From Aedes albopictus (taxonomy: Eukaryota; Arthropoda; Insecta; Diptera; Culicidae), in contig NC_085138.1 in the NCBI RefSeq assembly GCF_035046485.1, forward strand, positions 47,837,464-47,901,463: a stretch of DNA of 64,000 bases, given 5' to 3'. The notes beneath the pieces are model-generated. The model was not told the origin of the DNA, did no database searches, and worked only from the letters and a program-made list of their open reading frames with translations. A program made the position numbers and the translations under genes. Below, one piece after another: positions 23,874 through 34,589 of this stretch (its first letter is position 1; each line of letters opens with the position of its first letter).

Positions 23874-23959
23874 AAACCCAAAAAACCGTTACTGAAACCG
23901 AAAATGAAAGATTACGAACTGATTCAACGGCAACGTCTTTTAGCGCGAAACAACGGACA

Positions 23960-25015
23960 AAAAGGAGGTTTGCCATGGGTTTTCCAGGGGGTTTTGAGAG
24001 GTTTCAGGAGCGATTCAGGGTGCCTTAGAGGCACCTGGGGAGCTTCAGGGGGTCTCAGCGGCGTTTCAGGGGATCTCAGAGGGTTCAGGGGGCTTCAGGG
24101 GATCTCAGGGACATTTCAGGGGCGCTAAGGATGACTTAGGATGGTTCCAGGAGGTTTCAGGGGCGGGCCGGATCATAACGTCCGGGGGCAAAATGTCCCG
24201 GACCTTATGAAACGTTTTTTTTTGCAAAATAACGTCCAAAAACTTAGATGCGTCATAATATATCTTATGTACCTATGTACATTCTTTTCTAGGGCTCTGT
24301 GGTGCATGCATAGACATTATACTCAGGGGATGTATAAGTACGGCATTTGTTCTATTTATCTATTTATTTGACGTCAATCATTCGTAGACCGTTTCAGGAG
24401 GTGTAAAAGTTCATCCAACACAGTCGCTGCATAAAAGCCTATTTAAGCACTTTTATACAAGCGTTTGCTCTATTAACTGTTGAACAGCTACTTTTGTTAG
24501 TTGAGAAGGTGCCAGGGGAGTTCCCGGCTGTCTCAAAGGCGTTTCAGGGGGTTTCAGGGGCTATCAGGCGGTCTAAGGGCTGTTTAAGGGAGTTTCAGAG
24601 ACACCCTACGTCTGAACCAGCAGATTATTAAAAATGAATGCACATCGAGAGAACCGGATGGCCTCAGGACAGATTCAGAAGAATTCCATGCGGTTTCCGG
24701 GGCGTTAAAGGAGGTGTAAAAGGGTTCCACGGGGTTTCAGGGAAGTTTTTTATGGGATTTATGACATCTTAAGGGATTTGTAGAAGTCACAGAAATTCCC
24801 ATTGGTATTTCTGGGAGTTTCAGGTGTTTCCAGGAAGTCTCAGGGACGTTTTAGTGGGTTTCAGGAGAATTCGGGACAATTTGTTCAATGGGGTCTCAGG
24901 AGCGTTTCAGATGGCTTCATGGCGCTCCATGGGATGTCAGAGGCGTTTCGGGGGATTTTCAGGAATGTAATGTGTTTGGTTTCAGGAACGGCCTCATCTC
25001 AACCCCCCCGAGAAA
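23960..25015. repeat. Degenerate GTTTCAGGGG minisatellite
   Basis: Units such as GGCGTTTCAGGGG and GGTTTCAGGAG recur at 23960-24170 and 24530-25000 around a short non-repeat segment. These are the complement of the CCTGAAAC units at 11480-12790, so the two loci share one repeat family in opposite orientation. Confidence 0.6.
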
Positions 25016-25914
25016 AACCTTTTCTCAAGAGTTAAGTTCCTTCATTTAAAGTGTTGATATTATTTATGCACAGAACTCTCTCTACTTATGCCCTTATTTA
25101 ATTTATAACTATTTTCAATTTATGCACCCCTAGCCCATGACATACAAACATGTTCCAGTGCACTTGTAAACATATGTATACGAACAGACAAAACACTCCA
25201 CTGACGAAGCTTCCATCGACCACGCTTTGAACGATCATTTCAAATTTTCTATGTCACGACCTTCACAACCAGAGGTGTGCGTATCGTCTCCTTCACATTT
25301 GATGTTTAACATTTGCGCCTTCTGCTGGTGTTGTTGCACAACACAGTGTTTCATGAAACATGGTCGTGTTAACCAGACGAAGGTTTTTTTTAAGAAAATT
25401 GTTCAAGGTGTCACGTCTGTTTGCATGTGGTGTAAACAAGTTTCTCGTCGTCATTTGAGAATTTGTTTCGCTCTGTCATCAGACAGACCCATGTATAGGC
25501 CTTAATTTAATTGCAATGCTTCTAGCAGGCAATTCCAACTATTAAGCATGTCAATTAATGAAATCATGTTCTCGTCAGGAATAAACTATTCAACGTGTCC
25601 CGAGTAGACGAGAATTTCTAAATCATATCTTGAATCGAAAAATTTTTGTTGTCATATCTCGATGTGATTTCAATGTGTTGTTCAAAGATTTAATGAATAA
25701 CTCAAAGCGAAATGATATCAATTTTTGTTCATGTCGAAATATCTGATAATTTCTGCATAAGAACGAAATAGAATACATACACCCATAGAGAGGACTTAAT
25801 GTTAGTGAAATGTCATGTACATTTTTCTGGGGCACGCGCCCCTTATTGTGGGCTGTGAAAACGAAGAACCTTATGCTCTTATTCCCCTCTTACCCACAAC
25901 AGTGAGCCACAGGT
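25016..25914. other. Unclassified stretch
   Basis: No recognisable gene. A 92-codon plus-strand frame at 25227-25505 has no family resemblance that I can see and no supporting context. Confidence 0.3.
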
Positions 25915-25978
25915 GAGTGGTAAGCATCGCCGTCTGCGAATCCTAAGGTCAAAGGGTCGATGCTAGATATTGGCATTT
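25915..25978 (+). repeat. tRNA-like SINE head, degenerate
   Basis: GGTGAGTGGTAAGCATCGCC has the form of a pol III box A region, and AAGGGTCGATGCTAG occupies the place of box B but is degraded. A T run follows. It is probably the head of an old SINE. Confidence 0.4.
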
Positions 25979-26189
25979 TTTTATTAATGTTTCAAGGAAA
26001 ATGTCGACAAGCCATTTCGGATATTGTTTTGATCCTGTAATAATATCTAAATGAGTTATTATTGAGCATTTCTGCATACTAGATTTTGATATTATTTCTG
26101 ATCGTTTACCTCTTATATCAATCTTACCAATATCAGTTTTTTCTCTTCAGTAATTCAATATGTTATTCGTTAGATTTTTCCATCTACTC

Positions 26190-26525
26190 GGGGTAAGCTA
26201 GAAAGACAAAGGGATTAAACCCCGAATCGAGGTGCCTGATCACGATCAGGATTAGGATTCCTAGATCAAAACTAACTATAAACGTTGCCCGTGTAGCTGC
26301 CGGCCAGGAAAAGCACTGCGGACCACCTGTTCCGGGGGTAAAAGTCAACAGTTAACCCCAACCTAAGGTGTCAACCGACTCGTGCTGCGGGATGAATGGT
26401 TGAGGGGGTTTAAAACATGCTCGATCTTTAACGGAGCCCGTAGCGTGGGTAGATCACCTTTTTGAGTTGCGTTGCGGCAAAAGATCTACCAAACTGAACC
26501 CTAGTCCTAACTGCATTCAACTATG
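26190..26525 (+). other. GC-richer block of unknown origin
   Basis: The segment stands out from the AT-rich background. It is rich in CCGG, GGGGG and CGTGCTGCGGG words and holds no long frame. It has the look of an untranslated leader of a LINE or other element, but I cannot name one. It ends just before an ATG at 26523 whose frame closes after about 34 codons. Confidence 0.35.
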
Positions 26526-26685
26526 GAAAAGCCTATTTTAGTAATTAAAGGAAAAACTTTGGTTCTTATTACATTTCATACCTTGGTTTGGTTCTGGCCG
26601 AGATGGACCAAGGAAAAAATGGATTAGTTAACCTCATCTTTTATTCGGTATTCACTGGTTTGAAGCAGTAGGGACTAGGGTTCCA

Positions 26686-27000
26686 ATGCATGGTCAATGT
26701 GATTTCTTGTCTTTTTCGTTAAGGGATCCGATTTTGACTGAAAAAGGAACCTATCATTCAGAATCCTTCCTAGCAATTGAGTTGGAAATAACTACTCTAA
26801 CAAAACCATTAAAACTTCTCAATGGTGCTAAAGTAATACGACATGCACTGTACAAAGGACACGGGGTATGCCACAATAGATTTAATATTGGTCGCAGCGG
26901 TTATGTCCCGAACAGAGAAAAAACCATAAGCGTTGTAAAAATGACTGTGAACGAGAAGGCAATCAACCAAATAAAACACAATTCAAGGATAGACTAATCG
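26686..27000 (+). CDS. Unrecognised 104-codon ORF
   Basis: The frame opens at an ATG (26686) and closes with TAG (26998-27000). It has normal-looking amino-acid diversity, unlike the repeat-derived frames elsewhere. Its translation contains LRDPILTEKGTYHSESF, LAIELEITTL, LLNGAKVIRHALYKGHGV and ISVVKMTVNEKAINQIK. I do not recognise the family. There is no signal peptide or membrane span. It ends only 135 bp from the 3' end of the odorant receptor on the opposite strand. It could be a remnant of a transposon ORF1 or another old insertion; support is weak. Confidence 0.3.
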
Positions 27001-27134
27001 GTCCTTACAATCAAAGAAAACTCGTATTCTATGTGTATCTATTTTTCAATGCAAGTATTGGTCTTGTACTTTACCTTTGAGCCGAACTATATTTTTAAAA
27101 TGACATCTTCAAAAATAGTATGCTATGTATTTTA

Positions 27135-28431
27135 CTATTTGGGTTCATAGATAGTCTTCAGTAGGGTGAAATACGAGAATGACGTACTAAGAATCTGAAA
27201 TAGCAAAGGTATGTTAAATTTCAACACTGGCCAAAAATCCTAATTTCAAATCTTGCTCACCGCCGAGTAGCTCGCCAACGAAACTACGGAAAACTTCATA
27301 GCTGTGAGCTTCTGCCACTTGCCAGCCCGAGTCATTACGAAGAGAAGCGATTTTTGGTAGCGCACATCCGCCATATACCAGGTGCCTTCGAAGGCACAGT
27401 ACGTGATTTGTGAACTCTGAAATAATAAAGGTGGAATCAAGATGTTGATTTAAACTTGATTTTAAGTAGTAACAGACCGCTTCAATCAACTTATTTCCGT
27501 AGTAGCATAAGAGGAACACTTGAACCAGTGACGAAATCAGAAAGAGAATGAATTTGAACAAATCGAATGCACTGATATCGGATGTTGCTTGGAATCCAAC
27601 AAGACAGATGATAACCGAACTTCCGACAAAGTTGACCAGGATGGATGGTGAGAAAATACCTTCCAGCTGGTTACTCAATTCGATAACCGACTGATGTAGC
27701 TTGGCGCACTCTTCCAGTTCCTTGTAGTCTCCTTTGGCGTGTCTAAGCCTGTAGGCCAAAATGTCAAACTGCAAGCAGATCAAAAGGATTATAGCACAGA
27801 ACAGCAAATCCGTGCTCAAGTTGAACACGGCTGAATCGAACGCTCCCCAATTCTGATGAAAGAATGTAATCTCGTAGTAGCCAACCTTGTGCCAATCGTA
27901 CCAGTACCACATAAAGTAGGGAAGTTCTTTTTCCAGAACTCCGGTAGACAGGTAGTTCACCAACATCGACACCAACGGGAGAAGATTGAAGATCCAAATC
28001 AAGATCATGTAGAGAATCGAGAAAGACTTCATCACCATTTGCGACTCGAGGTTGTAGTTATAGGTTCGGTAGCGATCCTGATCCTGGTGACTTCTCGGAA
28101 ACAGATCACTAAGCCGATCCAAGATCCCGTTGAGCTTGGCCTCGTTCAGCTTGATCGTCATTATTTTGACGATCGAAAGCGCCGTGAATCCCATGCACGG
28201 TGCCAGCGCCGTCAACTCCAAAAAGTTCGTGAAATTCCCCGCCGCTTTGATGAAGTAGATGTGCTCGATGATCAGACAGAAAATCGTATTGGCGTACGAA
28301 CTCCAGAAGAACGCCTGCTTGAGCCGAGCCTTCCAGGTATCGCGCGGTTCCCCATAACGGGTGATTCCGATCATGTCGAAGAATATCTCCGGCACCCTAA
28401 TGAAGGACTCAAACTTCACCAGGTCGTTCAT
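27135..28431 (-). CDS. Odorant receptor (7tm_6 family), complete
   Basis: Three exons, 28431-27478, 27416-27261 and 27194-27135, encode 389 residues, the usual length for insect odorant receptors. The introns are 61 and 66 nt, both phase 0 with GT-AG borders. Seven hydrophobic segments are spread through exon 1 and the small exons; insect receptors have an intracellular N-terminus. The diagnostic C-terminal block is assembled only after splicing. It comprises SSQITYCAFEGTWYMADVRY, then YQKSLLFVMTRAGKW, KFSVVSLASYSA in exon 2 and ILSTSFSYFTLLKTIYEPK in exon 3. The start ATG has A at -3 (GAAAAATGAAC). Such proteins form ligand-gated cation channels with the co-receptor Orco in antennal or palp neurons. 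The specific ligand and the receptor number cannot be read from sequence here. Nothing in it looks broken. Confidence 0.93.
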
Positions 28432-29509
28432 TTTTCTCCGCTTGAATGCTGCACGGAAAGGGAGACCAACAATGAGTCCACCTTCTTTGGGGACCGATTA
28501 GAGAATTTATTAGCAAAATTACCTCCAAGGAGAACATTTCGCGATGGGATTTTCGCCATTGTCAATTAAAAAGCGATTAGCGGAAGTTATTGAATGATTC
28601 AAACGATGTGCAGTACTTTGCGGTGTGATTGAAACCATGACCAGTGCACTAATGAGGTGTGAAACTGGGCTTGAATTTTCAGTGCGCTTGGTCGTGGGAA
28701 AACGACCAGGTTTTTAAAACTGCTAGCCAAATAAGGGGTTTGACAATATCCTATAATTAAAAATGTGGTAATTATTTCACCTTTGGTTCTTCACATCTTC
28801 TTTTACACTAGCTATAATCTTTACTCTTACAACCACTAGTAAGTAGGCAGTTTGTCTTCTATCCCATCAAAAGTATCGCTCGAGTAGATTCCTTTTTTAC
28901 TGTGAAACCCTTCCCTACATTATAAAAATAACTAGGTCGAGTAAACCAGAACCCCGAATAGATCACGAACGAAGGTTGACGACTAACCAGCATAATATCG
29001 ATAATTAAAAATTGTGCCTGTGAAAGCTGTCTCCAGTAAGCACCGGGATAGAATGGTTTTGGGTACATTATGTCGAGTATATCTTTCTCCTCCGTTCAAT
29101 GATAAGTGGTTGGTCACCGGATGACACTTATCGTCTCGTCCTTGTACTGATTATGGGACCTAGATCATTACTCTGCCATGATGCGATGCATACTGTTACC
29201 GGTGCCACTCACCATATACGATAGGCTACGGCTTCTTGAGCAATATATCCAGTGCCAAATGGTACAGGATACAGAGTTGGATCTGAATCTTTCTTTTTTT
29301 TTCTTTTTTTCTGTACATATTAACGAAATTTTTAGCCCCGTGATTCCCTCGGGACTCACGCATTATTTTCCTTCCGAAGGAAGATCTCACATTTTGCAAG
29401 TTTGTCGGGAGGCTGCGATACCATCCTTACCAGCTGCTATATTGGTTTTAAACTGTTGAAGCATACTTAATTTCCCTAAACGTCGGAGTTGAATCTTTTT
29501 CGCCCTCTG
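28432..29509. other. Upstream flank of the odorant receptor, otherwise unclassified
   Basis: The first few hundred bases are the likely promoter of the minus-strand receptor. They include a short inverted repeat, GGTCGT/ACGACC, near 28688-28710 and AT-rich TTTTAAAA next to it, which may serve as a TATA-like element. No start site can be fixed. Further out there is no recognisable feature. Confidence 0.3.
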
Positions 29510-29760
29510 ATGCACATACGTAGTTGTTACCTGAGTCTCCCTGGTCTACCTTCTTCACGCCATGCAGGTGTTCATAGAAGTGCTGTTTTCACCTTTCAAT
29601 CATCTCACGTCCGTCCATCAAGAGGCTTCAATTTTTATCCATGCAAATTTTGTCTCGTGGCACAAAGCCGTTGCGGAATGCGTTGAGCCTCTGGTTGAAC
29701 TTCCGTGTTTGTGAGAACGGCACAGCAGTTCCATTTCCTTGCAATCCGCTGCTCCCAGGT
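29510..29760 (-). pseudogene. RTE-like LINE fragment
   Basis: The minus-strand translation reads TRKFNQRLNAFRNGFVPRDK, followed (in another frame) by ERWKQHFYEHLHG. Both correspond to the region between the endonuclease and reverse transcriptase of RTE elements. In the intact copy they match DTRKFYEKLNRSRRGFVPQ and VVERWRQHYDEHLNG. Frameshifts and stops show that it is a relic. Confidence 0.6.
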
Positions 29761-30460
29761 GGCAGGTTTTCCCCCGAAACAGGCGAATCTGCTGCATTTA
29801 CTTCTGTTTGTATCGTGTCACGGTTTTCCGGGTTGCGGAAAATGGACACCCTCAATATTTTCAAATATGCGAACTCTTTTGAACTTTTAATGAATGGAGA
29901 ATATAGTCCATTTATCTGAAACGTAGTTTCAGGAATGAAACATTCGAAATTAAAATTAGACTTGGCTTTACACGACAAAGTTGCGTCATCCATTTTTTGT
30001 GCATGGAAATTATAATTTTCTAAAATAAGATTTAGTGAGTAAATAATTGCAGTTCGATTAAAACCTGATATTTCTAGAACACATGCAATTAGTTTTGCTG
30101 TATTTACATGCTTAACATGTTTATATTTTCTTTTGTTTGATATAAAAAAAAATCTAGTTTGAAAATATCTTCTCCAACCAGGGCAGAATGGACACTTACC
30201 TTTGTGAGAGAAACGGCAAGGGGAAAATATAACCAAAATCACAAACCAACCAAATTCTTCGATTTCAGTAAATTTACGGGTAAAAGTTCAAAATATTAGA
30301 CATAGAGTGAAACAAATTGGTCAAAAACGACAACAGTGGAAAATAGTTGTTCTAGGCACAGCTGTACATGCCGACAAAAACAAAGCTTCACTCAAATCAG
30401 CCTGAATTTAAATTAACTAAAATGAACTACTTTGGCGTGTTATTCATTCATAGTAGTTGT
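29761..30460. other. Non-coding AT-rich stretch
   Basis: Nothing recognisable on either strand. Confidence 0.3.
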
Positions 30461-31524
30461 TTAATCCTTTCGGGACGAACCAGCACAATCGTGCTGTTTT
30501 TCTGCATTAGTTTCACATATTTTTTCGACTGTTTTTTTCTTCTAATTGATTGATTGATTGATTTGTCTTTATCAAAGAGACTTTCAGCCCTTGGCTGGTT
30601 CGTCTTTTTCTTCTAAATAGGTATATGATGTAAGTGATTACTTATACTTGCATTCCTGAGCCTCAGCTTTGATTGGAATTGTTTATAGAAAACACCACAA
30701 TAAGTTAAACAAAAAGTACACAATCACCTTTTAAGTTGAAAAAGTTTTATCTGTCGTATTTTTATAAATATTTGTTTAATCCAGGTATGCAGAGGTAAAA
30801 ATGAATAGAAAAAGAATAGTTCATCAAAACAGCGAAGAAAAAGTGGTACTTTGTTGAAAAGCATAAGATTTCTGGGTGGTCAAAGTGGCATCAGCACAAT
30901 TGTGCTGGTTCGTCCCCAAGGCAGTCGAAGATCTATCGGAAATTGCCTATTGTTAGGCGTTTTATGGCATAGAAGATTGATTTCAATAATTAAATCACTA
31001 CAAAGTATTAGTTTGTAAAAATTGAAACGTATAATTTCAACTCAAAGAACACGATATTAGCTTGTACAAGTATTTCGAAAAACTTCGAATACTTGGGTGA
31101 GTAATATTATTCCATATTTTCACGAATTAGATTGCAACAGGGATCTGGATCTGCTGTTCTTATTCACTTCTTCTTATTCACTTCTATGATTTGAATACTC
31201 TGTCAAGCTGACCTCGTGTTCCTTGAGTTAAAATTATACGTATAAATTTCTACTTACTAACACTTTGTAGTGATTTAATAATTACAATCAATCTGCTATA
31301 CCATCAAACGCCTAAATGTAGGAAATTTTTAGCATTTTTTTTTATAGAATACCGACCGGCTTGAGAACGAACTAGCACAATTGTGCTGGTCCTAATTTGA
31401 CCACATAAAGTGCATAGGTTGATAAAGTAGCCGAAGTAAAGAAAGTTTTATTCTAGAAGTCGTTTAATTTATAAGAGAAAAATAGAGATAAACAGTCTTT
31501 TATTGTTCGTCCCGAAAGGGTTAA
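30461..31524. mobile_element. piggyBac-like TTAA element, non-autonomous
   Basis: Both ends carry TTAA (30461-30464 and 31521-31524). They are followed inward by the inverted repeat TCCTTTCGGGACGAAC / CCCTTTCGGGACGAAC. TTAA duplication plus CC(C/T)T-type ends fits piggyBac. A 16-bp palindrome CAGCACAATTGTGCTG occurs at 30481-30496 (one change), 30892-30907 and 31373-31388 (one change), each near a copy of GAACCAGC or GAACTAGC. No transposase frame is present. A LINE/SINE 3' tail is inserted near 30543-30605. Confidence 0.7.
30543..30605 (-). mobile_element. Non-LTR element 3' tail with TGAT-type terminal repeats
   Basis: On the minus strand CAGCCAAGGGCTGAAAGTC leads into TCTTTGATAAAGACAAATC and then (AATC)n. 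The same tail, GGGCTGAAAATCTCGTTAAT, recurs on the plus strand near 53840-53890. It is a conserved 3' end used for reverse-transcriptase recognition in many non-LTR families (inference). Confidence 0.5.
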
Positions 31525-31544
31525 GGTTTTCAGGAGCAATCCCC

Positions 31545-31935
31545 AACAATCTATATCTAATAAAAGAATCTTGTCGCGCGTCTCCACCCCATCAGGGAGT
31601 AGAAACTTTAAGACCATTCCAAACTGAACGCAACAAAGGACACATCAATAAACAAAACCATATACATTCACAACATGTTACAACATAATACTAAACACCC
31701 GCTCATCTAATGTTTTTGTTTTCGCGCGAGATAATTGCGAACGCGGACGATTATGCTGCGATACTCACTCCATACAGGAGCGATGCATGCACAGCAAAGA
31801 ACAACACGATACTCTCGACCATTTTTCCTTACTTAAAACGATCCAAAAATAAAAACTTATCGCGCGTCTCCACCACAATATGAAGTAGAAGTCTTTAGTT
31901 CAATCCACACAGGAATGAACTGAACGCGACGCTTT
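31545..31935. repeat. Direct repeats, CGCGCGTCTCCACC type
   Basis: CGCGCGTCTCCACCCCATCA (31576) and CGCGCGTCTCCACCACAATA (31861), each followed by AGTAGAA, a TTTA-containing segment and a GAACTGAACGC or AACTGAACGC block, are direct copies about 285 bp apart. Confidence 0.5.
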
Positions 31936-32295
31936 GAGTTATATTTACTAAAGCATGTACCGTAGGATCATGATTCACTTTGGCCATTTAACTTTTTGAT
32001 TTTGAATCATGCCGTGAAGACTTTCGCGCTATTGTTCGCTTTACGCGGAAAGCAAACAATGAATCATTCACGTCAGATGATCGATCAATGTTTCTTCGCA
32101 AAACTTAATCTAGTCTGCAAAAAAAAAAAAAGAAACAGCGCCGTTACTTGAAGTGACGGACTATACAAAATATTCTTCAGAGAATACAGAAAAGTCTACG
32201 TCTGTCTAAGACATGTTATTTTACAACGAACATTCACAATAAAATAATAACATGAAACGAGCTCACCCATTTATGTATCTCCATCGCTGGTTGTA

Positions 32296-32476
32296 TGTGT
32301 AACGAACCACCGAAGCAAACGCGCGCGACACCAGCACCAGGACGAAATCCCACCATCAGTGTGTATGCACGCTGGGTCCGCCGCCTTCGAAATGCTCACT
32401 TCGGAATAGAAAAAGAAAAAAACCGAACTACCAAAGCAAACGCGCACGACACTGGCACCCGGACGAAATCTTACCA
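32296..32476. repeat. Two ~50-bp direct repeats
   Basis: CGAACCACCGAAGCAAACGC with downstream GCACCAGGACGAAATC at 32298-32350 is repeated with few changes at 32424-32472 (CGAACTACCAAAGCAAACGC, GCACCCGGACGAAATC). The second copy abuts the start of a long minisatellite. Confidence 0.55.
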
Positions 32477-32489
32477 CACACTCTACCCG

Positions 32490-33358
32490 GAAAGAATTCC
32501 AGGAGAAATTCCCGAAGAAATTCCTGGAGAAATCCCAGAAAAAAATCCAGGAGGAATCTGCGAAGAAATTCCAGGAGGAATCACCGAAAAAAAACCAGAT
32601 GGAATCCATGAAGGAATTCCAGGAGGAATCCCAGTAGGAGTTCCATAAAATAACCCCAAAAGAATTCCAGGATGAATCCCCGAAAGAATTTCAGATGATA
32701 ACCTCGAAAGAATTCCAGGAGCAATCCCCGAAGAAATTCCAAGAGGAATCCCCTGCCCTAAGGAATTCTAAGAGAAATCCCCGAAGGAAATCCAGCAAGA
32801 ATCCCCGAAAGAATTCCAGGACGAATCACCATAGGAATATGCCAGAAGATTACCGCAAAAGAATTCCAGGAGGAATCTCTGAAGAAATTTTTGGAGGAAT
32901 CCCCGAAGGATTTTTTTTTTCAGGAAGGTGTATGGATTTCTAGGAGGATTCCTGGAAGGATTTCCAGGACAAATCCCCGCAGGCTTTTCAGGAGGAATCT
33001 CCGAAAGAATTCCAGGAGGAATTCGCGTAGGAACTCCATCATATATCCTTCAAGGAAATACGAGAGATATGTTTAAAGAAACTCATAGAAAAGTCCCTGA
33101 AGGAACTCCTGTAAAAATTATTGAAGGAACTTTTAGAGTAATCCCTGATGTAACTCCTGGAGAAATCCGCCTACTCTCCTGGAAAAATCTCTGAAAGAAT
33201 TCCTGCTGCGAACCCTGGAATAACTTCTGTGGAGGAACCCCTGTATTCTCCTGAAAGGTATTCCTAGATCCTCCTGCAAGAAACTCTGAAGGAAATACTA
33301 GAGATACTCCTGGAACTGGAGGAATCTCTGAAGGAATTCAATAGGAATCTATGAAGAA
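32490..33358. repeat. Degenerate GAATTCCAGGAGGAATC minisatellite
   Basis: About 24-30 bp units of the form GAATTCCAGGAGGAATCCC plus CGAAAGAA repeat with heavy point divergence. The frames with EIPEEIPGG and RIPGGI translations come from the repeat. Confidence 0.75.
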
Positions 33359-33460
33359 ACATCTACAAAATTGATGGAATAACGACCGTTTGGATGGTAA
33401 TTAGCAATTACAGGCGCGTTTTCGGTCATCGGGTTACTTATAAAACAACGGTTTTAATTA

Positions 33461-33503
33461 TAGCCGACGTTTCGAGCGTTTATTCACTCATCTTCAGGGC
33501 AAA
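33461..33503 (-). ncRNA. Hammerhead ribozyme-like motif, left arm
   Basis: This is the exact inverse of the right-arm motif with all core bases unchanged, lying on the minus strand. Transcription of either strand across the element would give one sense motif and one antisense copy able to sequester it. Confidence 0.6.
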
Positions 33504-33824
33504 CTACAATTTACATACAAAGTTTGAGTAGTCAAGTCATTTGTTACATAAAACATAAAATTACTCACATTAAAGGTTGTTTTTAGGTCAAGTGGGTTTG
33601 AACATGGACAATTGTGCTCCGTTCAAAGTTTTGTTAATTGAAAATGAATCAAGTCATTAGGTCCGAAATTTATATGTATGATTATAATTTCAGTGTAATG
33701 TTGTCAGTCGTTCAAATTGTCCATGTTCAAACCCACTTGACCTAAAAACAACCTTTAATATGAGTAATTTTATGTTTTATGTAACAAATGACTTGACTAC
33801 TCAAACTTTGTATGTAAATTGTAG

Positions 33825-33867
33825 TTTGCCCTGAAGATGAGTGAATAAACGCTCGAAACGTCGGCTA
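33825..33867 (+). ncRNA. Hammerhead ribozyme-like motif, right arm
   Basis: GCC (33828-33830) can pair with GGC (33863-33865) as stem I. CTGAAGA (33831-33837) is the CUGANGA core. GAGTG (33839-33843) pairs with CGCTC (33850-33854) as stem II with an AATAAA loop. GAAA (33855-33858) is the second core. C and GTC (33859-33862) give the minimal ACGT-type stem III and the cleavage triplet. Such short stem III forms are expected to act as dimers (family knowledge). Confidence 0.6.
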
Positions 33868-33935
33868 TAATTAAAACCGTTGTTTTATAAGTAACCCGAT
33901 GACCGAAAACGCGCCTGTAATTGCTAATTACCATC

Positions 33936-34390
33936 TACAAAATTCCCTTAAACTCCTGCAGGAATTTCTGAAGGAACTCCTGGACTAACCACTGTTGGGA
34001 CTGATGAAGGAACTTCAGAAGAAATCCCTGAAGGAAATCCTGTTGTTTGTGTTTGAAGGAACCGCTGGAAGAATTCTTGAAGCATCTCCAGGTGGCATAT
34101 TCCTGAACTCTGTTGAAAAAATAAATCTATGAAGGAACTTGTGTAAGCGGTGCAGAATAAACAATAAGTTAGATTCATAAATTAATTCCCGAAGAATTCC
34201 TAAGGAACCTTCTTTTGGAATAGCTGAGGGGACATCTGAAGAAATCTCTGAAGAAACACCCGGAGGCATCCCTCAATCATCCTTGAACTACTGGACAAAT
34301 ATTTGAAGGAACTCCTGGGATGGTGACCTAAGAAACTTCTGGAAGAATTTCTGAAAAAATTACTATAGAAGCTTTTGTATGAATAGCAAC
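33936..34390. repeat. Degenerate GGAACTCCTGG minisatellite, continuation
   Basis: The GAAGGAACTCCTGGA and GAAGAAATCCCTGAAGG units resume after the foldback element. The 32.5-34.4 kb array was therefore probably continuous before that insertion. Confidence 0.6.
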
Positions 34391-34589
34391 CTGAGATTTT
34401 TTTTCAACTCAACTTAATGTAAACTGAATTTTATTCGTGCACTGATCATCAGCGCGAAAAATGGAAATCGGCGGCGGTGCCAAACAGATACCTCGTTCGG
34501 CGTCGGTGTTAACCAAAAAGTATCGGTGGCGGCTGCGCATAAGTCTAGAGTAATGGCTTCTATCGAGTACTTCTGCTAAGGTGCTAAGG

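Larger units (their letters stand above)
33373..33931. mobile_element. Foldback element with hammerhead-like motifs, Penelope-like relic
   Basis: Two 221-bp arms (33393-33613 and 33715-33935) are nearly perfect inverted copies around a 101-bp spacer. A 13-bp direct repeat, CATCTACAAAATT, lies at 33360-33372 and 33932-33944 and fits a target duplication within surrounding minisatellite. Each arm holds a hammerhead-ribozyme-like core: CTGAAGA, a 5-bp stem GAGTG/CGCTC with loop AATAAA, then GAAAC, GTC and GGC. Short stem III hammerheads of this form are known from the terminal repeats of Penelope-like retroelements. No reverse transcriptase or GIY-YIG frame is present, so the element is non-autonomous or a remnant. 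Confidence 0.7.

Noticed and set aside
26686..27000. Endogenous viral element
   Set aside because: Such insertions are common in Aedes, but I see no diagnostic viral motif, and the translation cannot be placed without a search.
27856..28569. 237-codon plus-strand frame over the odorant receptor
   Set aside because: It is the antisense shadow of receptor exon 1, with highly biased H/R/E-rich content.
32295..33194. Long plus-strand frames with IPEEIPGGI-type repeats
   Set aside because: Their sequence is explained by the degenerate GAATTCC minisatellite, and frames on the other strand are equally open.
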